From: Ectobius pallidus
Lineage: Eukaryota; Arthropoda; Insecta; Blattodea; Ectobiidae
Direction of reading: 5' to 3'
NCBI GenBank assembly: GCA_964059195.1
Contig: CAXKWD010000007.1
Location: 63,054,705 to 63,118,704 of the forward strand
DNA length: 64,000 nt
The notes under the pieces are model-generated. The model ran no database searches. It saw only the letters and a program-made list of their open reading frames with translations, and was not told the DNA's origin. The first letter of the stretch is position 1. Each line of letters begins with the position of its first letter. Position numbers and translations under genes: made by a program. This document shows positions 33,809-45,805 of this stretch, in pieces.

Positions 33809-35070
33809 TATATTCTCAGAGCTGAAAAGGAAAAATTATTGTTGATTTTCAGTTGATATCAGTGTTGTTTTGCTTTATCAGGTCAATTGTGGCTGAAAGT
33901 AATTACAGTGAAGAGTCACATTGCATTTCAGAAGGAGTATGAATCTTCCAAAATGAAAATAAAATTGTGTATCACAAAACTTATTTTTATTTTTCTACCA
34001 ATTTGTAATGGCTAAAAGAATTACATATTTACCAATTATATTCTTTATTAGATACTGTGATATATGGTGTAATGAGTAAAAAGTGTGGTATCTCTGGTAT
34101 GTGTTTAAGAAAAGGCATTTTGTTTGTAACTGAAAAAAAGACATTAAAATGAAACTTGAACCAAAATCCTGGCTACTTTCTTGATTGGTAACTTTAATGT
34201 GGCCCTTACCTTAAAACAGTGATGTAACTGTCTTTAAAACATGAAGTAGTACTGAAAATAAAAATAAGAAATTAGAAGTATTACTTGATTCATTCATCAG
34301 ATTTTTACAAGAATTCTTGCCATAAGCCAGATTCAGGATTGATTAAATCATAATAGTCAGTACCATCTTAATATGAAATATTCTTCAGAGTTTACTAGTG
34401 TATTTTTAAAATGTTCCAACCCAGGAACTGCACTAGGATCATTAAAATAGTTCCAGAAATTTATCTTGCAGTTCCCCATTCTCTTTTTACTCCTTAAGGC
34501 TGCATATGTGTTGGAGTAACAAGAACCAAACAAAGAAGCAATACTGTTTTACAAAGAGAATGGTTAACACTGAGATGTTCTTGTTGGAGCAAAAATAAAA
34601 GCGTCAATGAAAGATAAAAGTGACGAAAATGAAATAATCAATTTTCTTCACTCTTCTCACATACAGAAATATAAGCATATCGGTTATTGATTGAGTTTAT
34701 GGTCTCCATAGTGATACGTGAAACCATAAAACATTAATATTCCACAATAAACAACAGAGTCATTAATGAGTTATTTTATCTTATTTATTTTTTAGTACAG
34801 AAATACAGATGTACTTATTCAAAAATTTTCTTGCAAGATACAAAATCAAAACAAAACAAATGTTTTACCCCCAAATGAGCAAAGCTTATTGTGTTGTGTT
34901 GTTCCCAGTAAAGTTATCTATTATTTTAAATGTTTGCTTTTTAGAGGAGCTCGAAAAATTCATTTCCCCCCTCCTTTTTCATTAAGCAGGGGTTTTAGTT
35001 AAGCATACTTCAGTTAGTTTGGGGTTTTACTGTACTGTTAAGGTAAATAATTTAAGAGAATACTACTTAC
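33809..35070. other. Intronic or intergenic DNA, nothing recognised
   Basis: AT-rich, no domain-bearing ORF, no TIR pair seen. It lies 3' of the 35.1 kb exon on the minus strand and ought to contain or precede the terminal OBP exon. Confidence 0.4.
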
Positions 35071-35135
35071 ATCAGGGTCTGCTTTATAAAAGCATTGATT
35101 CAGCTTCAATGCAGTGTCTGGAGCACCACTTCCAG
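35071..35135 (-). CDS. Odorant-binding protein, exon with Cys6
   Basis: 65-bp exon. The minus strand reads ACATTACAG at the acceptor and ends at the donor GTAAGTAG. It encodes GSGAPDTALKLNQCFYKADP, the OBP C-terminal segment around Cys6 (normally C-x8-C; here the Cys5 position is Pro). It begins with two bases completing a codon whose first base ends the 46.2 kb exon, giving Ser, and ends in phase 0. The protein would be a small secreted ligand carrier. A short terminal exon should follow to the left. Confidence 0.85.
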
Positions 35136-35156
35136 CTGTAATGTAACAAGCATTAA

Positions 35157-35575
35157 TTACTTACTTACTTACTTACTTACTTACTCAATGGCAATAGATA
35201 ATTCCTCAGCAAGCTAAAGGAATATTATCTATTGTATGGAACCTGAAGGTTCATTGCCACACTTACCTGAGCCCACCATTCAACCCTATTCTGTACTAAC
35301 TGTATCCAGTCATCCCTCACAAATCCTACTTCACTTAAATCTATCCTATTATTGTCCTCCCACCTACGTCTAGGTCTTCCATGTGGTCTTTTCCCTTCGG
35401 GTTTCCAGTCAGTACTTTTGAGATAGTCTTTCCTCCCCCATGCGCACAACATGTCCAGCCCATTTCATCCTCTGTGATTTAATTACCCTTGCTATATCTG
35501 GTGAAGAGTACAGGTCATGAAGCTCCTTATTATGTAGTTTTCTCAGTCCCCATTTTCATCTCTCTTAGAGTAAAC
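35157..35575 (-). mobile_element. RTE-like LINE 3' end with ACTT tail
   Basis: A (TTAC)n tail at 35157-35185 is followed on the minus strand by GKRPHGRPRRRWEDN, RDDWIQLVQNR and AMNLQVP (35225-35452). Further upstream, in other frames, come RMKWAGHV and LHDLYSSPDIA-like remnants. This is the well-known C-terminal tail of a LINE family abundant in insects. 5'-truncated near 35575. Confidence 0.85.
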
Positions 35576-35748
35576 ACAGAACAACTCTGAACCTGAGGCG
35601 GAGCAGGCAGAATCGTGTGACGAGTGATAAGCGAATGAGGTTGTTGTGGTGTTGTACAGATAATGGAACGCGCTGCCTCGCTAAATATATGTATTTCACT
35701 TATTTCTTGCATGCTCAAAATCTATTACATATACGTCTTTCTTGATAT

Positions 35749-36403
35749 TGTAATATCTTAAAAATTTGGAAACCAGACCCTCTAAATGGTTCGCAAACAG
35801 ACCAGGCATTGGGCTGGGTAAATCAGGAAGTATAAGTGCCAATGTAGAGTTGCACAAGGTGTGCATAACATGGTGATGATTTGCGGAGTTGCATTTCAAA
35901 GGTGGTTGACAGTCTAGTTAATTGCGAAATACGAAATAAGTATTTTAAAGAAGTAAAGTTAAGAAATACGCGGAAAAGGAAGTTGCAAGTAAGGAGTTTT
36001 GGTTTGAAACGTCACGGGTGCCAGTGGGGAGGGCAAATTGACGCACGGTGTTATAAAACGGGCAGACTGACCAGTTCGGCCTTCTTGCTACTCTACACTC
36101 TTCACGACTGGATCGACAGCACTCAAGAGCACCCCGGTGCAAGTTTATTTAAATTTGTGTAATATTTCATCATGAAGTCAGTATGTAAGTACACTATGTA
36201 ATTTCAATTTATTTTAATATTAATAAACTAGTCATTTTGTTATTTTGGGTAAAACTAGCTTTTGTGATGTGTGCATGGAGATGTACCGTTCCTTGCCCTT
36301 GTCATCGAGGTTAAGATGCAAATGTATATTTTGAGCCATCCTGACAAATCGTGTCCCGGGGTAAAAGGGTGTCAGAATAAATATAGGGCCCTGGGATACG
36401 ACA
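35749..36403 (+). repeat. Gypsy 5' LTR
   Basis: 655 bp, begins TGTAATATC and ends GATACGACA. A TATA-like TTATAAAACGGG (36050-36061) and the start-like downstream region fit an LTR promoter. AATAAATATAGGG near the end could act in polyadenylation. Confidence 0.93.
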
Positions 36404-36519
36404 ACTGGTGATCAGAAGTGGGCGAATCCAACCCAAAACACAACTGGTGATCAGAAGTGGGCGAATCTAACTCAGAGCAGAACTGGTGACCTTAAGTGGG
36501 CGAACCAAACGCAAAGCTT
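36403..36519 (+). repeat. Three tandem 39-bp repeats containing the primer-binding site
   Basis: Units start at 36403, 36442 and 36481, each beginning AACTGGTGA and containing AAGTGGGCGAA. The first two differ by a few bases; the third is more diverged. The TGGTGATCAGAAGTGGG core resembles a tRNA-Leu-type primer site directly after the 5' LTR. Confidence 0.85.
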
Positions 36520-36595
36520 TACGATAAATAATATCAGAAGCGAGTGAATTTAATAAAGTTCAAATGGGTCGCCATACGCAAAAATAATTATTAAA

Positions 36596-38838
36596 ATGGG
36601 CAAACCACAACAAGACGCATTTGACAAGCTTAGAAAGGCATTATGCAAAGATCCGATATTAAGGTATCCGGACTTTACGAAATCTTTTATTTTGAGTACG
36701 GATAGTTCGAGTTTTGCACTAGGAGCTGTGTTGTCACAAAATGAAGGAGATATAGAACACCCGGTAGCTTATGCATCACGAGTTTTGTCTAAAAGTGAAC
36801 AAAATTTTTCCACGACAGAACGTGAATTATTAGCATTGGTTTGGGCTACTAAACATTTTAGATGTTACCTGTACGGAAATGAATTTATTGCTGTCACAGA
36901 TCACGCCGCACTGAAATGGTTATTTTCATTACAAGATCCAAATTCAAGGCTAGTAAGATGGGCTTTAAGGTTGTCAGAATTTAAGTTCACAGTACAATAC
37001 AAGCCAGGAAAATCACTGACTAATGCAGACTGTCTTAGCAGAATAATGATAAACACAGTACAAACTGCTAAAGAAGCAAAATCAGTAAGAAATTTACAAT
37101 TAGCGGAACCAAAATATACAGAATGGGTACAAGACACAAAGAAATTTAGATTAGATGAAAATGGAATTTTATTTTACAAAGAAGGGAAATCAGAGCCTCG
37201 GTTAGTTGTACCAAAGCCTATGAGAAGGTCCATTTTGGAAAATTTTCATGACACACCGTTTGCTGCTCACCAAGGTCAAGTTAAAACATGACTTAATAAA
37301 GTCAAGATTTTACTGGCCAGGCATGAAACAAGAAATTCAAACATACGTTGCCGAATGCATGTCGTGTAATTCTAGAAAACCAGGCAAAAGCAACGTAGCT
37401 CCATTGCAATCATTTGAACAAGCATTAAAACCATTCCAAAGAGTACATATGGATATCGTTGGACCTTTACCCACCTCAATACGAGGAAATGTGAATTTGT
37501 TAACTTTTGTTGACGCATTTTCCAAGTATACAGAAGCTATACCAATTCCGGACCAAACAGCGGAAACGGTAGCTAAAGCATTTGTTTATAATATTATAGC
37601 ACGTTACGGAACGCCTCAGAATTTGATTACAGACAAAGGGCGTAACTTCACGTCAAAATTGTTCAAGGAAGTTTGCAAGTTGTTACATATAAATAAACTT
37701 CAAACTAGTGCGTATCATCCCATGTGTAAATGGCGCAGTCGAAAGAACGCATCATACAATGGAAGACATGCTGTCGCACTTTGTAAGAAAGGACCAAAGA
37801 GACTGGAATTCGTATGTTCCAATAATACAGTTAGCTTTGCGAAGTACACCACACACAACAACGGGATATTCCCCTTATTTGTTGCTGCATGGGAGGGAAA
37901 TGGAGTTACCATTTGCAGAAAATGTCATACCGAAATTTCAGATAGAGGAATTGGAACAAGACGATGTAAAAAAATTGGCAAAGAAGTTGGAAGAAGTTTA
38001 TGGAAAAGTACGGTAAAATTTGAAAGAAGCAACCCACAAACAGGTGACACAGTACAATGCAAAGAATAAAACACAAAACAGTGAAATAAAAGTCGGAGAT
38101 GAAGTGTTGCTACACTCCACGGCTTTGAAAAAGGGCGTTTCCAAGAAACTTTCAAAAAAATTTGTCGGACCATTTTATGTGGTAGAAAGAATCAATCCAG
38201 TGAATTATAAAATCAGAGCGCAAGACGGCACAACGTCTGTAGTACATGTGAATAGATTGAAATTGTGTAAGACACAGCAGTTTACTAATCAAGAAAGCAA
38301 AGAACTGCATGACACATCGGGAAGCGACGACGTGTTACAAGATCGCAACGGACATAGCAATGAAGAGGAGAAAGAAGAAGAGACAGTTAAGATACAGTGC
38401 GCAGGCGCGGGGCAATACAGGAATACGGAGAAGCAAGGACAAGCAGAGAAGGAATATAATAACTGTACATATGACTTGCATATCGTCCCGGGAGCATGGG
38501 AATCCGAGACTATAACTGATAACCAGATAGACTTAACAAACACGGACCAGGAACATAGACAGACAGAGACAGAAGATGATGACGAGGACGAAGACGAATT
38601 ACCATTAAGTTTGCTAAAAGATAAATTGAAAATAGGAGAAGACTTTCCTCCGTTTGCCAATTTTGATAAACTAACATTAACACGGGATAGTAACGTACCA
38701 CTTCCAGAATACCCGGAAGTCCAAACTAGATATAATTTTAGACCTAGGAATATAAGTCAGGCTTCAACTTCGAAAGAAATAGTAGAAAAATCAAGGGAGC
38801 AGGGAAATAATACAAAGTATAATTTAAGACCAAGATAA
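36596..38838 (+). pseudogene. Gypsy pol remnant: RNase H and integrase
   Basis: 36596-37291 is RNase H, with the catalytic Asp in ILSTDSSSFALGAVL and VTDHAALKWLF. After a frame change near 37285 comes the integrase zinc region (FYWPGMKQEI, CMSCNSRKPGK) and the core with VHMDIVGPLP and LITDKGRNFTS. Another shift near 37725 moves the Glu block (NGAVERTHHTM) to a different frame. A further shift near 38017 leads to a GPF-type C-terminal module (KFVGPFYVVE) and an acidic tail. Three breaks make it inactive; the RT palm is deleted. Confidence 0.92.
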
Positions 38839-38846
38839 AAATAAAT

Positions 38847-39868
38847 GTTTTGTGTTACAGGTTTCATCTGTATATGGATCGTCGCTTTATCAACAATACC
38901 AGGGAAGGGAGTGAACGTCCAACAACAGCAGGAATTAAATAAGGGACTTGTTTTTTTTTTAAACAACAAGAAATATTGTTGTCAGCTAATAAATGGTCGA
39001 TTGTTTTAGATTTTTCGTTAGAACAATATTACGAAATTTTAGAGAATATGACAGAACAAATAAATAATGTCAAGCATATGGTAAACAAACCAGATTTTAT
39101 GAATTTTCAGATGTACGAGGCTTTAACAGAAATGTCGAAAAAAACAGTTCAAATATCATTGCGAAGGTTGGAACACGAATTACAAAGAATGCAAATAAAA
39201 GTAGAAGAAATTGATAAAGAGTTATTTTATTCGGAGGGTAGAACAAGAAGAGGACTTATAAATTTGAGTGGATTAACTTTAAAAATATTGTTCGGTGTAT
39301 TAGATTCAACAGACAGGCAAAGAATAAATCACCAGATAGAGTCATTAACCCAAACAAATGAAAAAATAATCGATTTAATGAAACAGCAAATTACATATGT
39401 AAACAAGACTGCAGATAGAGTAGAACAAAATTGCATTAGTTTAAATAAGTTTTCCAAAATACTTAATACAACACTGCATGTGTTAGATAACGTTACAGAA
39501 GACGTATTTTTCGAAATAAATTTAGTCATGAAAAATATGGATTTGCTAACAAATTTGCAGATTATGGCGGATACGTTAAAACAAGTTCAATATGAATTGC
39601 TTGTATGCTTGTACTTGCAATTGTACTAACAGCCATTGTTTTGTATGTTATACAGTTTCTTCAGAATAGCAGGCAGAAGACACCTAACAATAAGAATCAC
39701 CAGAGCAAGGTCGCTGACGTTGCAAATTCCGTACCAACCTCACAATCTACACAGCCAGGAGTGCAAAATGCAAAGTCGTCACTTCCAGATGATGACATAC
39801 AAGAAACAGGCCAAGGACCAAGTAATATTACAGTGAAGCCAATCTTCACGGGAACGGGATTTTCTTAA
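38847..39868 (+). pseudogene. Envelope-like gene remnant, broken and shortened
   Basis: The start at 38847 gives a hydrophobic signal-like N-terminus. The frame breaks at a run of ten T near 38950. The next frame (38976-39629) is helical and contains a furin-type basic site RTRR followed by a Gly-rich hydrophobic stretch, as in the fusion proteins of insect errantiviruses. A transmembrane segment and cytoplasmic tail lie in a third frame (39605-39868). The ectodomain is much shorter than usual. Not functional as it stands. Confidence 0.75.
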
Positions 39869-40266
39869 GTGGATTTTAGAATTAAACAGAATCTTGCATT
39901 AGGCGGGTTAAGGGAAATAGAATTAGAATGAACTAGTAACAAAATTAATTAAGAAAAAAAAAGAAAGAAACAGAATGTTTAAATAAAATAAAATGTGTAT
40001 GCGTCAATTCGTTCCCATGGTAACCATGACGACGTTAAAATAATGATGTGAAAAGTAATCGTAGTAAATTTTAATGTGTTAGATACTTTCAACCATCTCG
40101 GTTGCAATCGACGCGACACACAGACGACATCCAAGAAATGCAACAATGAGCACAATACTAAAACTAAGAAATAAATAAATGAAGAAGTATCAACGAATCG
40201 ACGAACGGACACACACGCACCCCGTTCGAATCCAGCTAAGGCGGATTCGAGCTAGGGGGGGAGTGA

Positions 40267-40920
40267 TGTAATATCTTAAAAATTTGGAAACCAGACCCTC
40301 TAAATGGTTCGCAAACAGACCAGGCATTGGGCTGGGTAAATCAGGAAGTATAAGTGCCAATGTAGAGTTGCACAAGGTGTGCATAACATGGTGATGATTT
40401 GCGGAGTTGCATTTCAAAGGTGGTTGACAGTCTAGTTAATTGCGAAATACGAAATAAGTATTTTAAACAAGTAAAGTTAAGAAATACGCGGAAAAGGAAG
40501 TTGCAAGTAAGGAGCTTTGGTTTGAAACGTCACGGGTGCCAGTGGGGAGGCAAATTGACGCACGATGTTATAAAACGGGCAGACTGACCAGTTCGGCCTT
40601 CTTGCTACTCTACACTCTTCACGACTGGATCGACAGTACTCAAGAGCACCCCGGTGCAAGTTTATTTAAATTTGTGTAATATTTCATCATGAAGTCAGTA
40701 TGTAAGTACACTATGTAATTTCAATTTATTTTAATATTAATAAACTAGTCATTTTGTTATTTTGGGTAAAACTAGCTTTTGTGATTTGTGCATGGAGATG
40801 TACCGTTCCTTGCCCTTGTCATCGAGGTTAAGATGCAAATGTATATTTTGAGCCATCCTGACAAATCGTGTCCCGGGGTAAAAGGGTGTCAGAATAAATA
40901 TAGGGCCCTGGGATACGACA
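40267..40920 (+). repeat. Gypsy 3' LTR
   Basis: 654 bp, the same ends as the 5' LTR, with about six differences including one G deletion in GGGAGGCAAATTG. It abuts the polypurine tract. Confidence 0.93.
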
Positions 40921-41235
40921 ATATCACCATTAGAAAACTGTATTTATTTGGAAGCCGACTGTCCAAACTTCATGTCTGTAGGACCCTCCGTTCGGAAGAT
41001 AGCTGCTTATCCTGCAGATGTTAATACAAACATCAAAGAGATCCTTTCTTATTTCTATTAATACCCTAAAATAATAACACCAGCGATGGTTTACATTACA
41101 GTTTCTGTCTATCTGTTAACATAAACAACAACAAGACCCCTCTCACTTCCACAATAAGATACTTCCACCCAGCTATAGATAAAACACAGACGCAGTTTAA
41201 GTTTATATCTGTTAGCAATCAAGAACGTTTCGTGT

Positions 41236-42489
41236 GTGTTCTATTGTGAGAATTCAGTGTCCGTGATGTCACTTAGCAAGCCTAGTACGAGTGGTGAAAC
41301 AATTTATACCCACAAAATTTTGCATAAGCAGGCCAGAGCTATGGTTTTCAGTGTTTATAGTTTTTTTAAGACTATTTCAGACAAAGGATTGCATAATAAT
41401 ACGAATTTTGCCAGGTGTAGGGAATTGACTGCTAATGCTTGCCAAATTAGTGAACATTCTGTAACTAATATTATTAAGGAGGGAAAACAATCAGCTGAAG
41501 TAGAGGGTGGGCTCAGTTTTAGATCTCCTGGAAAACATCGCACAGTTAAAAAGCTCAAAACAAATCTTGACGATTTTCAAAAGTGTATTTTACGGTGAAC
41601 AATATTTGAATTGTACGATAAGGGGGAATATCCCACAGCTAAGAGATTAGTTGCTTTAATGCGAGAGAAAATATAATATAAAGGTTCTGTGTCCTCCATT
41701 TATACGATTTTGAAATCCCTAGGATTTAAATACAGGAGAACCAATGATGGCTGGAAATTTCTACTGGAAAGGGGCGACATTGTTGCAGCCAGACAAAAAT
41801 TTCTGCTTACAATTCATAATCTTAGGGGGATGGGAGATACGAGGCCCATATTTTATCTTGATGAAACATGGGTCAACCAGAATCACTCCAGGAGGGACAT
41901 ATGGCAAGATTCGACTGGAAGAGGCGGCCTTAAAGTACCAATAGGGAAAGGTAGCAGGCTTATAATATGCCATGCAGGCTCAGCTAAAACAGGGTTTATA
42001 CCAGAAAGTAAATGGGTATTTCGCTCCAGTCCTAAAAGTAAAAACACTGATTATCATACAGAAATTACTTGTTGCCCATGTTGCCCCTTATAAAACTCAC
42101 GAAAAAAAAAATATGAACTGGATCAGATAGCGTTAGAAATGTGCCACGAAATTATCCGCTTGCCTGCTTATCACTGCCAGTATAACCCTATAGAGATGAT
42201 TTGGGCAAAAGTTAAAGGCGAAGTGGCAAAGCAAAACAACACATTTCAGCTTGCTGATGTAGAAAAACTAACAAACGAAGCACTCAATAGGGTTACGAGA
42301 GAGGACTGGGAATCACTTGTTGCTCATGTGGAAAAATTTCAAGAGAATGATTTTCAGAAAGAAGTTGCTAGGGATGACATTGTTGAAAGTATAATTATAA
42401 ATCTTAGAGACAGTGAAACAGATAGAGACACGAGTGGTGAAGGATGTGAAGAGGACGAAGACGAAGAGGTTTTAGCTGTCCCTTTGTAG
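41236..42489 (+). pseudogene. Tc1/mariner-related (DDE_3-type) transposase, core deleted
   Basis: The N-terminal piece 41236-41598 is the DNA-binding region (SVTNIIKEGKQ). After stops near 41597 and 41675, 41689-42080 holds YLDETWVNQNHS with the first acidic residue and LIICHAGSAKTGF. 42139-42489 resumes with IRLPAYHCQYNPIEMIWAKV, the third catalytic block, and an acidic C-terminus. The segment with the second Asp is gone. I could not find its TIRs. Confidence 0.8.
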
Positions 42490-42829
42490 AGGCTTCTGTG
42501 TATTTCTGCAGCTCAACAAGGTAAGCCTTTCTTCACTGTCTTTTAATTTAATCCATGTTGTATCTTAAGTGTAATAGGTTTCAAAATTTCGAACTGCATT
42601 TGTTTGCGATTTTTCAAAAACGAAATACGTTAAAATAGTGTGTGAATGTTTGACGCAGAGCAGCAGTGAGTAAGCACGCGTGTTCTCTCTCTCTCTTTGT
42701 TAGACAGAGAACGTGGCAGAGTCGTGAGTCGTGAGCTTGTCAACACTGCAAGTTGCGTAACATTCTATTTGCTTATCGTATGTTCAGAGTTGATTTGTGT
42801 TTACAATAGGCTTAAATATTTTCCTAAGC

Positions 42830-44215
42830 ACCCTGTTTTCGAACACTCTCAGATTATGCTCTTCCTGAAGAGTAAGTGACCATGTCTCACATCCATATAA
42901 TACAATAGTCTTATAAATCTTTATTTTTAGATTTCTGGACAGAAGACGAGAAGATAAGAGGTTCTGAACTGCATAAAAACAAAAATTTCCTGATTTTAGG
43001 CAACACTTAACTTCTGATTTAATAATACTGAGTTGGGTTTAGCACTATGCTTCACTTATTTTATAAATACCTGAACTAGTTTCGAAGACCCTCGTCATTC
43101 ATAATCATCAGGTTAACACCAACTGCCGGCTGGGCATTTTTGTTGCGCTCTCGTGGAAGTGTGTCGCATTTGGCAATGACATCTTCGTCCGATGGGATGT
43201 CGAAGTTCATAAGGTATCCTTTATGTTTGTGGATGAATATCCTTTCCCACACTGAGAGTTCCTTGTGACCTTCGACCCATTTTATCAGTTTTGGATCCCG
43301 ATCGATGTCATGTCCCTCATTCCAAAAATGGGCCGCTACTGCAGATTTTTCCGTATTTACGTATTTTAAATGTCTCATGTGTTCCTTTGCCCTAATCTCC
43401 AATTTTCTCTTAGTCTTAGATGCCCAGCCAGCAATTGGTGTTACCTGATGATTATGAATGACGAGGGTCTTCGAAACTAGTTCAGGTATTTATAAAATAA
43501 GTGAAGCATAGTGCTAAACCCAACTCAGTATTATTAAATTATAATATAGCTTCACTGTGTAAACTTCCATACAATGGTTAACTTAACTTCTGCCTTAATA
43601 TTATTTTTGTCTGTACTTATTGCTCCCAGATATTTGAATTTTTCCACTTGTTCGAACGATTAACAAGCATTTCCTGATTTTAGGCAACACTTAACTCCTG
43701 TCTGTAATTATTGCTCCCAGATATTTCAGTTTTTCCACTTGTTTGAACGATTTACCGGCTATTCTAATATTTTGTACAGCATTATTTTGACGTTCCATGA
43801 CCATATACTTAGTTTTTTCTGTATTAATTTCCAATCCAACATTCCTACTGGCATTGAAAAGGATTTCTGCATTTCTCTCGATTGAGTTTATATCATCGCC
43901 CAACTAGGAAATGTCATCTGGATAAGCTGAAATCGAGTGACTGCCATTTAATTCTAGGCCTACCTTGTTTTCCAAAACTTTCCTAATGGCATATTCCAAA
44001 GCGAAATTAAAAAGTGAAGTGCTTCAACCCACTTCTAATGGCAGACCTATCTGATATAAATTTCCCTACCCTGATTCTGCTATAGGTTTCATTTTGATAC
44101 ATTTTGATCAGCCTAACTAACTTCTTTGGTATACCAAACTCAATGAGGATATTGTACAATTTGTCTCGCCTGACTGAATCTTATGCTTTTAATTCTGATG
44201 TTGGTAGGACTTAAG
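42830..44215 (-). mobile_element. RTE-like LINE fragment, RT and C-terminal parts
   Basis: Minus strand from the right: RRDKLYNILIEFGIPKKLV and SRIRVGKFISD (44.2-44.05 kb), LEYAIRKVLENKVG, then the catalytic box as YPDD instead of YADD (43913-43924). LEINTEKTKYMVMERQ and FKQVEKLKYLGAIITD (43.85-43.7 kb) follow, and beyond the inserted element a TIVLYGCETWSL-like piece near 42.9 kb. Several shifts. A stretch of about 30 bp (CTGATTTTAGGCAACAC) occurs at both 42,990 and 43,670, so part of it is duplicated. Confidence 0.8.
43018..43537 (-). mobile_element. Penelope-like fragment between inverted arms
   Basis: Inverted arms of about 118 bp (43018-43137 and 43420-43537) enclose a 108-residue minus frame at 43076-43402 with EKSAVAAHFWNEGHDID and VWERIFIHKHKG. 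These are typical of the GIY-YIG endonuclease C-terminal half of Penelope-like elements. It was inserted in the RTE-like LINE. Terminal repeats in inverted orientation are known for this class. Confidence 0.65.
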
Positions 44216-44339
44216 CTATGGTTCGTCTAAGGCTATATTTGTTACGTGAACATCACTGGTGATCGTCGTTGCTGTTCTCTAATAACTAAATTCAATGTAG
44301 GTGGTTTTGTTATAACAAAGATAATTGACATATGGTAAA

Positions 44340-44740
44340 TTGCTGATGCTGGCAAAATTTGCGAACAGTTCGTTTTGAAAGAAATTCATGAAAAATTGCA
44401 GATTGATTGTTATACAGTAGTCAGGAAAAATAAAAGACATTCATTATTGCCATACACATTGAACTAAATACAAGCACCCTTCATATTTACTTAACCTGGA
44501 TCCGAAGTCACATGAGAAATATAGGGAATGTGAAAGCAGATGAATTGGCAAAGTTAGGTTCTCCTTCAAATTTGCAAATTTCCTATAGTGTAAGCCCCCT
44601 AGCCTATATTAAGGAAACATTAAGAGATTATACAGCCAATGGGATCTGATCTGGCAAGAAAGCATCAATGATAGCTTGTACACTTTTTATTCCAAACTAT
44701 ATTATGACTCATTTCTTAACAGGGCGTGGGAAACTTGGTT
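44340..44740 (+). pseudogene. LINE RNase H fragment
   Basis: Around 44490-44570 the plus strand reads LTWIRSHMRNIGNVKADELAKLG, whose parts WIRSH and NVKADELAK are the terminal RNase H motif of I/R1-type LINEs. A further Lys-rich stretch continues to 44640. Frames are broken; the clade is unresolved. Confidence 0.6.
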
Positions 44741-45345
44741 AATACTTACATAGGTTTGAAATGTCTACTTCTGCAAATTGTAAATATAAAGAGAAAAGCC
44801 AGCCTGTTATAAACTCTTATTTCACTGTCCCTTGTTTGTGCATGAACATTATCAATTAATATTATATTTATTTTTTTAAATTTTGATTTTACTACAATTA
44901 TCTATCGTTTCTTCTTAAATAAGCAGAGTTATCAAGATTTTTTATGTTTCATTAATAGTGCATTTGCAAAATTGTAATATGTATATGCAGTGCATTGTAT
45001 ATTCTGTGTATATGTTTCATGTATAACCCTAATAAGGTGTTCAGTAAAATAAAGGGCAAATGACAGATTTATGCCATGCACTAGCCAAGCTTCACCCACC
45101 AGCTGCTTCCCCTTGCTACCGAGCCTTATGTGTGCGCACCTCACTATTGTACCCTTCATCATATACGCATCATAAATGCATAAAAATATACAAAACCACA
45201 TTTTTAGGAATATTACCCTGCCACCATACCAAAAGTACACATACCAAGGGTCCAAAAATGACCCTTGCACCAAAACGGTTATTTCTCATATATTATAATG
45301 CTCTCTAAACTTAAATAGATGAATTCTCCCTTCACCGCTCAGCAA
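44740..45345. other. Intronic DNA, nothing recognised
   Basis: No domain-bearing ORF or repeat boundary seen. The 113-residue minus frame here has no recognisable motif and is probably chance. Confidence 0.4.
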
Positions 45346-45347
45346 TC

Positions 45348-45481
45348 GCTCATGGTGTAGTGGTTTAAGGATACTGGTTATGGTGCTAGTAATCATGAGT
45401 TCGAATCCCGATTCATCCAAAACTTACTGTTAGAAATAGGCCCTAATGGGCCCAAATTAGGAGAAGGTGAGAGAAAGAAAG
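45348..45481 (+). mobile_element. tRNA-derived SINE (second family)
   Basis: tRNA-like head with TGGTGTAGTGGTTTAAGG as A box and GAGTTCGAATCCC as B box (about 45399-45411), then a short body and a GAGAAAG-rich tail. It differs in body from the SINE that follows. The tail is interrupted by the next SINE and continues at 45806. Confidence 0.7.
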
Positions 45482-45805
45482 ACCGCTGGCATGGTCTTGT
45501 GGTTAGTGTCGTTGATTACAGACCGTCTGCCCGGGTTCGATCCCCGGTACCTCCTTGGATTTTTCTGAGATAGGGAGGTCTGGTAGGGGTGCACTCAGCC
45601 TCGTGATTCAAATTGAGGAGCTACTTGATAGAGAAGTAGAGGCTCCAGTCATAGAAACCACCATTAACGGCTGTGGGTGTCGGGATGCTGACCACATGCC
45701 TATGGTAAAAATCCTGCCATCTGCCTATGGTAAATGACGACAGTGGTCGCGTGGTAGGCCAAATCCCTCCAGGGATGTAGCGCCATGGAGTTTAGTTTAA
45801 TTTTA
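45482..45805 (+). mobile_element. tRNA-derived SINE, same family as 4138-4455
   Basis: A-box-like TGGTCTTGTGGTTAG, B box GGTTCGATCCC, and the same body as the 4.1 kb copy. Duplications GTGAGAGAAAGA (45467-45478, 45806-45817) show it was inserted into the purine-rich tail of the SINE before it. Confidence 0.9.

Larger units (their letters stand above)
35749..40920 (+). mobile_element. Gypsy (errantivirus-like) LTR retroelement, internally deleted
   Basis: LTRs at 35749-36403 and 40267-40920 (TG...CA) are flanked by ATAT (35745-35748, 40921-40924). I see about six differences over 655 bp, so it is fairly recent. The interior keeps RNase H, integrase and an envelope-like gene. Gag, protease and nearly all of RT are missing between about 36545 and 36600. 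A polypurine tract (GCTAGGGGGGGAG) precedes the 3' LTR. Confidence 0.95.

Noticed and set aside
38289..38660. 123-residue minus ORF, Ser-rich
   Set aside because: Antisense shadow of the acidic tail of the Gypsy pol region.
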